Shown one piece after another: positions 1-6,207 of a DNA stretch of 9,317 nucleotides. The DNA is from Oscillospiraceae bacterium. Lineage in GTDB: Bacteria > Bacillota_A > Clostridia > Oscillospirales > Ruminococcaceae. Below the pieces are notes generated by a model. It had not been told where the DNA came from and made no database searches. It worked only from the letters and a program-made list of their open reading frames with translations. The position numbers and the translations under genes were made by a program. The stretch covers positions 1-9,317 of the forward strand of contig CAAFWX010000183.1 in the NCBI GenBank assembly GCA_900766795.1. Direction: 5' to 3'. Within the stretch, counting starts at the first letter, position 1. The number at the start of each line of letters is the position of its first letter.

Positions 1-639
1 GCTGACGACATCATTACGGCGCTGCTTCCTACGGCAAGCATGTTTGGCTCGGTGTTCGTCATTTCCGCGGCGGCAGCTTTCTGCTGCTCGGACTTTTCCG
101 ACAAAACCATAAACTACGAAATCATGACCGGGCACACCCGCGCCGACAGCTTTTTCGGGCGCGCAATTCCCACTGTCGCTTTCGGCGTTGTCGGATTTAT
201 GGCGCTGCTTCTGATTCCTTCGGCGGTGCTTATCGCGGTGTTCGGCTGGGCGGAATACATAAGCCTCGGGGACCTTTTGCTGCGTATGCTGCTTCTGGGG
301 GTAATCGAGGGCAGGCTCGCCTGCGAATTTGTTTTCATTTCGTTTATCGTCAAGCACAGATTCGCCGTCATGGCGGGAGGATATGTCCTTACGATGGCGG
401 CTTTCTCAATGCCCTTTCTGTCGGAGAGCACCTCGCAGCTTCTTGCCCTGACAAACATGAACCTTATCAGCAGAATAGACAGCTGGGCGTCCTTCGGGCT
501 TCAGGGCAGCATTAACTTCGTCTACGAAGCGGCAATCGACCCGCAGACCGCTTTGAGCACGCTGCTGTATTCGGCGGTGTTCGCGGGGGCGTTCCTGCTG
601 CTGGGGTACTCCTACTTCAAGCGCGACGACATTAACTGA
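1..639 (+). CDS. ABC-2-type transporter permease, 3' part (5' end outside window)
   Basis: The reading frame is open from the first base, so the ATG at position 40 is internal and the true start lies upstream. The visible 212 residues are strongly hydrophobic with about five predicted membrane helices. An early helix ends in a D-F-S-D-K-T-I-N-Y-E-I-M-T-G-H-T-R segment, which resembles the cytoplasmic 'D...KTI...L..G.SR' stretch of ABC-2 permeases of the bacteriocin/antibiotic export and immunity type. The protein ends with a last helix followed by F-K-R-D-D-I-N, a common ABC-2 tail. Such proteins form the membrane channel of an exporter and need a separate ATPase, presumably encoded upstream. 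The gene lies 10 bp before the S41 peptidase gene, whose ribosome binding site overlaps this stop codon, so the two are probably co-transcribed. The substrate cannot be told from the sequence. Confidence 0.8.
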   Translation, partial: ADDIITALLPTASMFGSVFVISAAAAFCCSDFSDKTINYEIMTGHTRADSFFGRAIPTVAFGVVGFMALLLIPSAVLIAVFGWAEYISLGDLLLRMLLLGVIEGRLACEFVFISFIVKHRFAVMAGGYVLTMAAFSMPFLSESTSQLLALTNMNLISRIDSWASFGLQGSINFVYEAAIDPQTALSTLLYSAVFAGAFLLLGYSYFKRDDIN

Positions 640-649
640 GGAGGACGCT

Positions 650-2299
650 ATGGAACTCTACGACATTTATATCATCGCCGCAACGGCAGTAGGCTCGGTG
701 CTTTTGTTCCTGCTGGCAGACTTTGCGCAAAAGGTCGCAACCCCGAAATGGCGGATTGTGTATTTCGTGCCGTTTGCGCTGTGTCTGGTGCTCACTGCTT
801 CAATCGGGTTTGAAATCCGTATGCTGCCCGCCTATATCGCGGCAATTCTTCCGCTCGCGGGATTTCTGAAAGGCGACAAAAAGCCGCGGAAATTCTCCTG
901 CGCCGCCGCTGCGGTGCTGTGCCTTGTTTCGCTGCCGCTGTGCATGTTAATTCCCGGATACCGCTCCTTTGATTACAGCAAGGATTTTCAAAAGGGCTTT
1001 ACCGCCATGAAAAACCGCTATGTGCTCTCCTATCACAAGCAGGTCGACTGGGACGCGCTTTATAAAGAATACCTCCCGCGGTTCAGAGCCGCGAACGACG
1101 ACATTGACGCGCTGATTGCATGGAAGCAGTTCTGCGCGGAATTTCACGACGGTCACGTCGGCTACTTCCCCGCCGACGCCACAACCGACGAGAAATACGA
1201 GAATATGTGCAGGGAGGCGTACAAGCGGCTGGGCGTAAACAACTACGGGCTGTCAATGCTTACCCTGTCGGACGGGAGCGCCGCCGCGGTCAACGTGGAC
1301 GCGTCGCTGAACTCCCTCGGTATTCACAACGGCACCGTCATCACCGCATGGGACGGCGAGGACGTGTTCGCCGCCGCGGAAAACTCCGTGGTTTTCTCCT
1401 GCGTATGCTACCCCGATATCGACAACGAAAAATTCTTCCTGCCCGCATTTGCGGCTTGCACGGGCGGCGAAACGGTAAGCGTCAGCTTCATTGACGACGG
1501 CGGCAGCGAGCGCACCGAAACGCTGCGGCTACTGGGGGACGGCTACGACAGGCTCAACGATACCCTGAAGGCAGTGACGCAGGGCTATCCCGCCGCAAAC
1601 TTCGAGTGGGCGGACATCGACGAGAGCACCGTTCTCCTGCGCATAAAATCCATGCAGTATGACAGCGTTTCTTCCCAAAACGAAAACTATGACCGTATGA
1701 AGCAGCAGCTTACCGAAGCGTGCGCGGAAAACCTCAAAAACGGGAAAACCAACCTCATCATCGACCTGCGCAGCAATTCGGGCGGCTCGGGGCTTCTGGT
1801 CAAGGCGCTCGGCGAAGTGTTCTCGCCGCCGGGCGAGCACTTCTACTGCTGCGACGGCACTTGGGACACGAAAACCCTCTCCTACCGCTACGACGAGGAC
1901 AGCGGCACGTTCCCCATCTCCGCCACGAACACCTTTGTGGGCGAAAACCGCTGGCAGGGTAACAAAATCCTGATTCTCGTGAACTCCGACAGCATAAGCG
2001 CCGCAGACCATCTTGTGACGATAATGCGCGGCTTGGAAAACGTCACCGTCATGGGCTTCACCGAAACCAACGGCTCGGCGCAGGGCGTGGGGCAGCTTCC
2101 GCTCGAACGCGGAACGCTCTCGTTCTCGGGGTCGCTTGTGCTTAACGCGGACGGCACCCCCTTTGTAGACACCGGCGCAGACCGCGAAAGCGGCAACGAC
2201 ATCGACATTCGCGTGCCGCTGGATTCGCAGGCAGTGACCGCCATCTTCGACAAAGGAGAGGACTATCTGCTGAGCAAGGCTGTGGAGTTTTTCGGATAA
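650..2299 (+). CDS. Membrane-anchored S41 family peptidase (tricorn/CtpA-like)
   Basis: 549 residues. Four hydrophobic segments (about 5-26, 34-54, 59-73, 82-104) have basic loops after helices 1 and 3 (K-V-A-T-P-K-W-R; K-G-D-K-K-P-R-K). This predicts an outside N-terminus and an extracytoplasmic catalytic domain from about 105. A PDZ-like stretch follows (about 196-296; G-I-H-N-G-T-V-I-T-A-W-D-G-E-D-V). The S41 core is clear: N-L-I-I-D-L-R-S-N-S-G-G-S at 368-380 and V-N-S-D-S-I-S-A-A-D at 444-453, where Ser450 matches the CtpA nucleophile. The Lys of the CtpA Ser/Lys dyad is absent (T-N-G-S-A-Q instead). His169 in F-H-D-G-H-V-G-Y fits the catalytic His of the tricorn-like branch, so a Ser/His mechanism is inferred. 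The start has AGGAGG at 639-644, 5 nt upstream. The target is unknown; pairing with an ABC-2 permease suggests processing or clearing of an exported or toxic peptide, or envelope quality control. Confidence 0.9.
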   Translation: MELYDIYIIAATAVGSVLLFLLADFAQKVATPKWRIVYFVPFALCLVLTASIGFEIRMLPAYIAAILPLAGFLKGDKKPRKFSCAAAAVLCLVSLPLCMLIPGYRSFDYSKDFQKGFTAMKNRYVLSYHKQVDWDALYKEYLPRFRAANDDIDALIAWKQFCAEFHDGHVGYFPADATTDEKYENMCREAYKRLGVNNYGLSMLTLSDGSAAAVNVDASLNSLGIHNGTVITAWDGEDVFAAAENSVVFSCVCYPDIDNEKFFLPAFAACTGGETVSVSFIDDGGSERTETLRLLGDGYDRLNDTLKAVTQGYPAANFEWADIDESTVLLRIKSMQYDSVSSQNENYDRMKQQLTEACAENLKNGKTNLIIDLRSNSGGSGLLVKALGEVFSPPGEHFYCCDGTWDTKTLSYRYDEDSGTFPISATNTFVGENRWQGNKILILVNSDSISAADHLVTIMRGLENVTVMGFTETNGSAQGVGQLPLERGTLSFSGSLVLNADGTPFVDTGADRESGNDIDIRVPLDSQAVTAIFDKGEDYLLSKAVEFFG

Positions 2300-2306
2300 A
2301 CAGCAT

Positions 2307-2338
2307 GAATCCCCTGCTGTGCGCGGGGGATTCTTTTT
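2307..2338 (+). terminator. Intrinsic terminator of the permease-peptidase operon
   Basis: An 8-bp perfect stem, GAATCCCC (2307-2314) with GGGGATTC (2326-2333), encloses an 11-nt loop and is followed at once by TTTTT (2334-2338). It starts 8 nt after the peptidase stop codon, as expected for a rho-independent terminator. Confidence 0.85.
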
Positions 2339-2434
2339 GCGCTGATGGGAGGCAATGTTGCACAAATTTCGGATTAGATTTCCGCATTTTTTGACATATT
2401 TTTGTACAGAGTGCAGAAATCGTGCCTTTTGCCC

Positions 2435-2463
2435 TTGAAATTGCCCGTCAAATGTGGTATACT
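2435..2463 (+). promoter_or_regulatory. Sigma-A promoter for the GH13 gene
   Basis: TTGAAA (2435-2440), a 17-bp spacer, then TATACT (2458-2463) preceded by TGG, an extended -10. Transcription would start near 2470, leaving a leader of about 40 nt before the ATG at 2510. The leader contains a T-run and no obvious riboswitch or catabolite-repression (cre) consensus. Confidence 0.8.
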
Positions 2464-2496
2464 TGTGGAGTGATTTTTTTCACAGAAACATCTCTT

Positions 2497-2501
2497 GGAG
2501 G
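2497..2501 (+). promoter_or_regulatory. Ribosome binding site fixing the GH13 start at 2510
   Basis: GGAGG lies 8 nt before ATG 2510. A TTG in the same frame at 2495 overlaps this site and has no site of its own, so ATG 2510 is the start. Confidence 0.85.
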
Positions 2502-2509
2502 AAATATTT

Positions 2510-4168
2510 ATGGCATGGTTTGACGAAGCAGTTTTTTATCACATCTACCCCCTCGGTCTGACGGGCGCACCGAAGCAGAATGACTACGGGCAGCCGCAGC
2601 ACAGGCTCAGAGAGGTTTTCCCGTGGATTTCCCACATAAAGGAGATAGGCTGCAACGCAATTTATATAGGTCCGCTGTTTGAGAGCGTGGGGCACGGCTA
2701 CGAAACCACCGACTACAAAAAGCTTGACAGCAGACTGGGCACAAACGACGACCTCACCGATTTTGTTGCCGAATGCCACAAGCAGGGTATCAGGGTAATT
2801 CTTGACGGAGTGTTCAACCACACGGGGCGCGACTTCTTCGCGTTTCAGGACATTAAGAAAAACCGCGAAAGCTCCCGCTACAAGGACTGGTACTGCAACG
2901 TGAATTTCCACGGAAATAACCAGTTCAACGATGGCTTCTCCTACACCAACTGGGGTGGCTATGACCTGCTCGCAAAGCTTAACCAGAACAACCCCGAGGT
3001 GCGCAGCCACATCTGTGACGCAATCCGCTTCTGGGTGAGCGAGTTTGACATAGACGGCATTCGCCTTGATGCGGCGGACGTCCTCGACTTCGGCTATATG
3101 CAGTGTCTTCGAAAGGTTGCGAACGAGGTTAAGCCCGACTTCTGGCTTATGGGCGAGGTAATCCACGGCGACTACAACCGCTGGGTGAACGAGGGTACGC
3201 TTCACTCCGTCACCAACTACCACCTCCACAAAGCCCTCTACTCCGGTCACAACGACCACAACTACTTCGAGATTGCCCACACCGTCAAGCGCCAGTGCGG
3301 CATGGGCGGGCTTAGCCTGTACAACTTCGTCGACAACCACGACGTTGAGCGTATCTACACAAAGCTCAACAACAAGGCGCACTTCCTGCCCGTTCACGTT
3401 CTGCTGTACACGCTCCCCGGCGTGCCCTCGATTTACTACGGCTCGGAGTTCGGTATCGAGGGAAGAAAGGAGCGCGGTTCGGACGACTCGCTGCGCCCCG
3501 CTCTGAACCTCGGCGACTATAAGGACGCGGTGAACGTAAACTCCTGCACAAAGCTTATCGCCGCGCTCGGACGTATCAGGCAGCAGAATCCCGCGCTGTC
3601 CTACGGCGACTATCGCGAGCTTGTGCTCACCAACAGGCAGTACGCTTACTCGCGAAACCTTAACGGCACGTCCGTCCTTGTCGCAGTAAACAACGACGAC
3701 AGCCCCGCTTCGCTGTCGCTTCCCGCTGAGGGCGAGTATATCGGCGCTCTTTCGGGCAATCGCTACAACGCTGTAAGCGGCAGAATCAGCGTAACGCTCC
3801 CCGCGTGCGGCGGCGATATTCTTGTCCCCGCAAACGGCGCGGCACAGGGCGCTCCGGTTGAGTTTGAGGTGCCTGTAAAGGAAGCAGCCGCGCCTGCTCC
3901 CGTAAAGGAAGCGCCTGCTCCCGCTCCCGAACCCTCGCCTGCGCCCAAGCCTGCTTCTGCTCCTGCTCCCAAGCCCGAGCCTGCGGAGTACGTTGACGCG
4001 TCCGTAACGCAGGGCAAAGCCTACGAGGACATGACCATTGAGGAGCTTCAGGAGGCTATCCTCTCCAAGATGGCAAAGAACGGTCCCGTAACCGACCAGA
4101 TGCTGAAAACCGTCCGCGAAAACGTTTATCAGAACTCGCTCATCAACTGGGTGAAGAGCTTCAGATAA
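2510..4168 (+). CDS. GH13 alpha-amylase-family glycosidase with Pro/Ala linker and C-terminal helical tail
   Basis: 552 residues, no signal peptide, so cytoplasmic. The protein opens directly into the (beta/alpha)8 barrel (F-Y-H-I-Y-P-L-G), without the N-terminal CBM34-type domain of classical neopullulanases. All GH13 regions are present: D-G-V-F-N-H at 99-104, G-I-R-L-D-A-A-D with Arg185 and nucleophile Asp187, L-M-G-E-V with acid/base Glu216, and F-V-D-N-H-D with Asp278. Residues of about 365-440 form a beta-rich domain C. The likely reaction is hydrolysis or transfer on alpha-1,4 (possibly alpha-1,6) glucans or maltodextrins; the motif context (N-H-T-G-R-D-F-F-A-F-Q-D) is closest to the neopullulanase/cyclomaltodextrinase group, but the subfamily is not certain. 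A Pro/Ala/Glu/Lys-rich linker (about 455-493) leads to a roughly 50-residue helical tail (503-552) ending in L-I-N-W-V-K-S-F-R. Single-gene unit with its own promoter; mostly AAC, TAC and CTT/CTC codons hint at good expression. Confidence 0.93.
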   Translation: MAWFDEAVFYHIYPLGLTGAPKQNDYGQPQHRLREVFPWISHIKEIGCNAIYIGPLFESVGHGYETTDYKKLDSRLGTNDDLTDFVAECHKQGIRVILDGVFNHTGRDFFAFQDIKKNRESSRYKDWYCNVNFHGNNQFNDGFSYTNWGGYDLLAKLNQNNPEVRSHICDAIRFWVSEFDIDGIRLDAADVLDFGYMQCLRKVANEVKPDFWLMGEVIHGDYNRWVNEGTLHSVTNYHLHKALYSGHNDHNYFEIAHTVKRQCGMGGLSLYNFVDNHDVERIYTKLNNKAHFLPVHVLLYTLPGVPSIYYGSEFGIEGRKERGSDDSLRPALNLGDYKDAVNVNSCTKLIAALGRIRQQNPALSYGDYRELVLTNRQYAYSRNLNGTSVLVAVNNDDSPASLSLPAEGEYIGALSGNRYNAVSGRISVTLPACGGDILVPANGAAQGAPVEFEVPVKEAAAPAPVKEAPAPAPEPSPAPKPASAPAPKPEPAEYVDASVTQGKAYEDMTIEELQEAILSKMAKNGPVTDQMLKTVRENVYQNSLINWVKSFR

Positions 4169-4204
4169 GGCAAATCAATTCAGGGTAGAACGACAACAAA
4201 TTAT

Positions 4205-4269
4205 TGTAGGGGCGGTCTTTGACCGCCCGCGTTTTTTCCGCTCCGGCGGGCGACCGCAGGTAGCCCCTA
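4205..4269. repeat. Palindromic intergenic element, copy A
   Basis: Two 24-nt arms in inverted orientation (4207-4230 and 4246-4269) begin TAGGGGC and end GCCCGC, read inward on each strand; their middles have diverged. Each arm is itself a hairpin: left GGGCGGTC-TTT-GACCGCCC (4210-4228), right GGGCGACC-GCA-GGTAGCCC with one mismatch. A second copy (B) lies at 5273-5347. The form resembles REP/MITE-like dispersed elements; no protein is encoded. Confidence 0.8.
4210..4237 (+). terminator. Terminator of the GH13 gene formed by the left arm of element A
   Basis: A perfect 8-bp GC-rich stem with TTT loop (4210-4228), then GCG and TTTTTT (4232-4237), 41 nt after the GH13 stop. No other terminator is seen between the GH13 stop and this point, so the repeat arm probably serves this role. 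Confidence 0.65.
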
Positions 4270-4289
4270 AACAAACTATATGCAGCATT

Positions 4290-4337
4290 AAATTCCGCGC
4301 CCCCGAAAGGCATTGCACCGCATTTTCGGGGGGATTT
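4290..4337. repeat. Inverted repeat upstream of the unknown membrane gene
   Basis: CCCCCGAAA (4300-4308) pairs with TTTCGGGGG (4324-4332) around a 15-nt loop; AAAT (4290-4293) and ATTT (4334-4337) extend it outward after an internal mismatch. It lacks a T-run on either strand, so it is not a standard terminator. It lies just upstream of the candidate promoter at 4360. Confidence 0.55.
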
Positions 4338-4359
4338 GTATACCAAAGATAAGTCACGG

Positions 4360-4388
4360 TTGCTTTTTCTCCCAAAAAGTTGTAGAAT
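4360..4388 (+). promoter_or_regulatory. Candidate sigma-A promoter for the unknown membrane gene
   Basis: TTGCTT (4360-4365), 17-bp spacer, TAGAAT (4383-4388). Both boxes match at four or five of six positions. The leader of about 20 nt includes GGGAGGA (4404-4410), 7 nt before ATG 4418. Confidence 0.55.
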
Positions 4389-4417
4389 AAAAGAAAACAA
4401 AACGGGAGGAACAAAAA

Positions 4418-5179
4418 ATGAACTCAACCAAAGCCGACAAGGCAAAGCTTATTTTCCTGATGTTGTATTTTCTCATACTCACCATTGAAAGGGTAATCAG
4501 TCTGGTGAGCGTATTCACGGGGGATTTCTCCGCATATGACGCGCTGGATTGGTACATGACCGCGCTGACCGTTATTTCGATTGTCGGGGCTTACGCGTTT
4601 ATCCTGACAAAATGCAAGGTACGCGTGCAGAAATACCCCAACGGAAAGGTGTCCGCCTGCCCCGAGATTGACGGCGAGAATTTCACAAAGCTATCGGTTG
4701 CCGCAGGAATACTGCTTCTCGGCGGCATGGTTCACACCCACGGCACAATCCCGCCGATTCAATTCGCAAGCTACGGCATGATTCTTATTTCCATGGCAAT
4801 ACACACCGCACAGCAGGTGAAGCGGCACGGCGGCGCGCTTGTCCGCTGGCTGTCGTTCGGCTATATCGTGGCTTTTTCTATGGCTATCCCCGTGGTTTAC
4901 CACACCGAAATCGAGCTTGCGTGGCTGTTCATTCCGCTGGAGGCGCTGGTGTCCGTGATGATGGTGGCGCTGTTCACGATAATGCTTCGCGGATTTTTCG
5001 GCGGCACGGGCGAGTACGGCTTCAATGTAATGCCGTTTCTCGCGGCTGTCGTCGGCGACGCGGCGGTGCTGGCGCTGCGCTGGGAGGAGGAGATTAACTT
5101 CTTCGTGCTGATTTTCGTGTGTGTTGCCGCAGTGCTGTTCGCAGCGGGGAAAATCGCCTGCCGCAAAAAGAATAACTGA
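4418..5179 (+). CDS. Polytopic membrane protein of unknown function
   Basis: 253 residues; I do not recognise the family. It has about seven or eight hydrophobic segments (roughly 11-33, 43-63, 91-105, 115-131, 142-160, 167-190, 203-221, 226-246), a basic and polar loop at 64-90 (K-C-K-V-R-V-Q-K-Y-P-N-G-K) and a basic end (R-K-K-N-N), typical of a cytoplasmic tail. Histidines lie in or near membrane segments: M-V-H-T-H-G at 104-109, A-I-H-T at 127-130 and V-Y-H-T-E at 160-164. These could bind a metal or cofactor, but there is no complete known motif. The start is set by GGGAGGA 7 nt upstream of ATG 4418. The gene is transcribed alone between two palindromic elements, A upstream and B downstream, and shows no clear terminator of its own. 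Confidence 0.75.
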   Translation: MNSTKADKAKLIFLMLYFLILTIERVISLVSVFTGDFSAYDALDWYMTALTVISIVGAYAFILTKCKVRVQKYPNGKVSACPEIDGENFTKLSVAAGILLLGGMVHTHGTIPPIQFASYGMILISMAIHTAQQVKRHGGALVRWLSFGYIVAFSMAIPVVYHTEIELAWLFIPLEALVSVMMVALFTIMLRGFFGGTGEYGFNVMPFLAAVVGDAAVLALRWEEEINFFVLIFVCVAAVLFAAGKIACRKKNN

Positions 5180-5272
5180 CGCGCTCGTTTTTTGCGCAGT
5201 TCGCCGCTGTACAACGTTTTGCTTTCTCCTGCCTCGGAAATCAATTTGGCATTTTTCTTGCATATCGTTTGA

Positions 5273-5347
5273 TGTAGGGGCGACCTTTGGTCGCCCGCAG
5301 GTGCTGAAAATGCTGCGTAAAGCGGGCGACCACAGGTCGCCCCTACA
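5273..5347. repeat. Palindromic intergenic element, copy B
   Basis: Two 26-nt arms in inverted orientation (5273-5298 and 5322-5347), differing at one position, run from TGTAGGGGC to GCCCGC and back out to CCCCTACA, around a 23-nt centre. Each arm folds on its own: GGGCGACC-TTT-GGTCGCCC (5278-5296) and GGGCGACC-ACA-GGTCGCCC (5324-5342). It is the better preserved of the two copies in the window and has no T-run, so it is unlikely to terminate efficiently. Confidence 0.85.
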
Positions 5348-5368
5348 ATGATTTGTTATTCTTTGGGA

Positions 5369-5382
5369 GGAAATTGATTTCC
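5369..5382. promoter_or_regulatory. Short dyad upstream of the 5404 promoter
   Basis: GGAAAT-TG-ATTTCC, a perfect 6-bp dyad with 2-nt centre, ends 21 bp before the -35 box. The position would suit an activator, but no regulator is identified and a chance dyad is possible. Confidence 0.3.
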
Positions 5383-5403
5383 GTGTTCTCTTGCAAAAAA
5401 CAA

Positions 5404-5432
5404 TTGACAAAACGCGGAAATTATGCTATCAT
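5404..5432 (+). promoter_or_regulatory. Strong sigma-A promoter for the DUF4867-like gene
   Basis: TTGACA (5404-5409), 17-bp spacer, TATCAT (5427-5432) preceded by TGC (extended -10). It predicts a start near 5439 and a short leader with AAAGGA (5449-5453 region) about 9 nt before ATG 5464. The promoter lies inside the longer open frame, which excludes the earlier possible starts. Confidence 0.85.
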
Positions 5433-5463
5433 CAAAGTATCAATTACGAAAGGAACCCCCACC

Positions 5464-6102
5464 ATGAAAATCTATTCTGTTCTCGACAAGGAATTTGCTC
5501 CCTACGGAAAGGTGCTTGAGGGCTATGACTCCTCCGCACTTCTTAAAGCGCTCGACGAAGCCACTCCCCTGCCCGACGGCGTTGAGTATGTCATGAGCGA
5601 GGCTTCGCTTGAAAGCGTCTGCCTGTTCGGACAGCTTCAGAACAACGCCTACGGCGGTATGCCGATTCAGCTCGGCTGGTGCAACGGTCACAACACAAAG
5701 CTTAACTGCCTTGAATATCACCGCGACAGCGAGCTTAACATCGGTCTTTACGACTTCATACTGCTTGTTGCCAAGCTTGACGACATCGTTGACGGCAAGC
5801 TTGACACCGCAAAGGTTAAGGCGTTTAAGGCAAGCGCAGGTCAGGTTGTTGAGGTGTATGCCACCACGCTGCACTACGCGCCTTGCAGCGCAAAGAAGGC
5901 TGACGGCTTCAAGGTGGTTATCGCGCTTCCTAAGGGCACCAACGGCGCAATGCCGAACATCAGGGCGCTTAACGAGGAGGACAAGTGGCTCAGAGCCTGC
6001 AACAAATGGCTTCTCGCCCACAAGGACGCCTCGGAAGCTGGCGACGGCGCATATGTAGGTCTTATCGGCGAAAACATCGACATCGCGGACGACATCGACT
6101 GA
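5464..6102 (+). CDS. Probable DUF4867-type (cupin-like) protein
   Basis: 212 residues, soluble, no signal peptide. The region G-W-C-N-G-H-N-T-K-L-N at 71-81 followed by L-E-Y-H-R-D-S-E-L-N at 83-92, with a later T-L-H-Y-A-P-C at 135-141, matches my memory of the Firmicutes family DUF4867 of about 200 residues; this was not searched. His76, His86, Glu90 and His137 are spaced like a cupin metal site (H..E...H), so metal binding and a role in small-molecule or sugar-acid chemistry are possible but unproven. The open frame extends upstream to 5353, yet the promoter lies within it, so ATG 5464 is chosen. Lysines are mostly AAG and leucines mostly CTT, which together with the strong promoter suggests high expression. 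It is a single-gene unit ending at a clear terminator. Confidence 0.75.
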   Translation: MKIYSVLDKEFAPYGKVLEGYDSSALLKALDEATPLPDGVEYVMSEASLESVCLFGQLQNNAYGGMPIQLGWCNGHNTKLNCLEYHRDSELNIGLYDFILLVAKLDDIVDGKLDTAKVKAFKASAGQVVEVYATTLHYAPCSAKKADGFKVVIALPKGTNGAMPNIRALNEEDKWLRACNKWLLAHKDASEAGDGAYVGLIGENIDIADDID

Positions 6103-6126
6103 CGCGCTCCCCCCTAAATAAAAACA

Positions 6127-6166
6127 AGCGGCTTTTGATTCAGGTCAGAAGCCGCTGTTCTTTTTT
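6127..6166 (+). terminator. Intrinsic terminator of the DUF4867-like gene
   Basis: A 12-bp stem, AGCGGCTTTTGA (6127-6138) with TCAGAAGCCGCT (6145-6156), one G-T pair, 6-nt loop, then GTTC and TTTTTT (6161-6166). It sits 24 nt after the stop codon. Confidence 0.85.
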
Positions 6167-6207
6167 CGCTCTATGCTGCGGGGCTGACAGGATTTTCAGC
6201 GCGCAGA

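Larger units (their letters stand above)
4195..4279. repeat. Near-direct repeats flanking palindromic element A (possible target-site duplication)
   Basis: AACAAATTAT (4195-4204) lies just left of element A and AACAAACTAT (4270-4279) just right of it, 9 of 10 bases identical. This fits a decayed target-site duplication, but the sequence is AT-rich and short, so chance is possible. Confidence 0.35.

Noticed and set aside
1529..2365. Long antisense open frame opposite the first S41 gene
   Set aside because: It overlaps the S41 catalytic motifs on the other strand and crosses the terminator at 2307-2338; its translation shows no domain.
2391..2396. TTGACA as the -35 box of a second promoter upstream of the GH13 gene
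   Set aside because: At 16-18 bp downstream there is only CAGAAA-like sequence, with no acceptable -10 box; the 2435-2463 promoter is far better.
2480..3397. Long antisense open frame opposite the GH13 gene
   Set aside because: It lies wholly against a clear GH13 coding region with all catalytic motifs, has low-complexity Val-rich translation and no ribosome binding site; a shadow of codon bias.
4205..5347. CRISPR-like repeats
   Set aside because: Only two copies, about 1 kb apart, inverted-repeat structure and a gene between them; no regular spacers.
4691..5410. Antisense open frame opposite the unknown membrane gene
   Set aside because: It runs through palindromic element B and has a His/Arg-rich translation with no motif; the plus-strand frame shows membrane helices, a ribosome binding site and a promoter.
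5353..5463. Extended N-terminus for the DUF4867-like protein
   Set aside because: The TTGACA-17-TATCAT promoter lies within this stretch, so it is not translated from that transcript.
5440..6021. Antisense open frame opposite the DUF4867-like gene
   Set aside because: It lies against a well-supported gene with promoter, ribosome binding site and terminator, and has no start signals.
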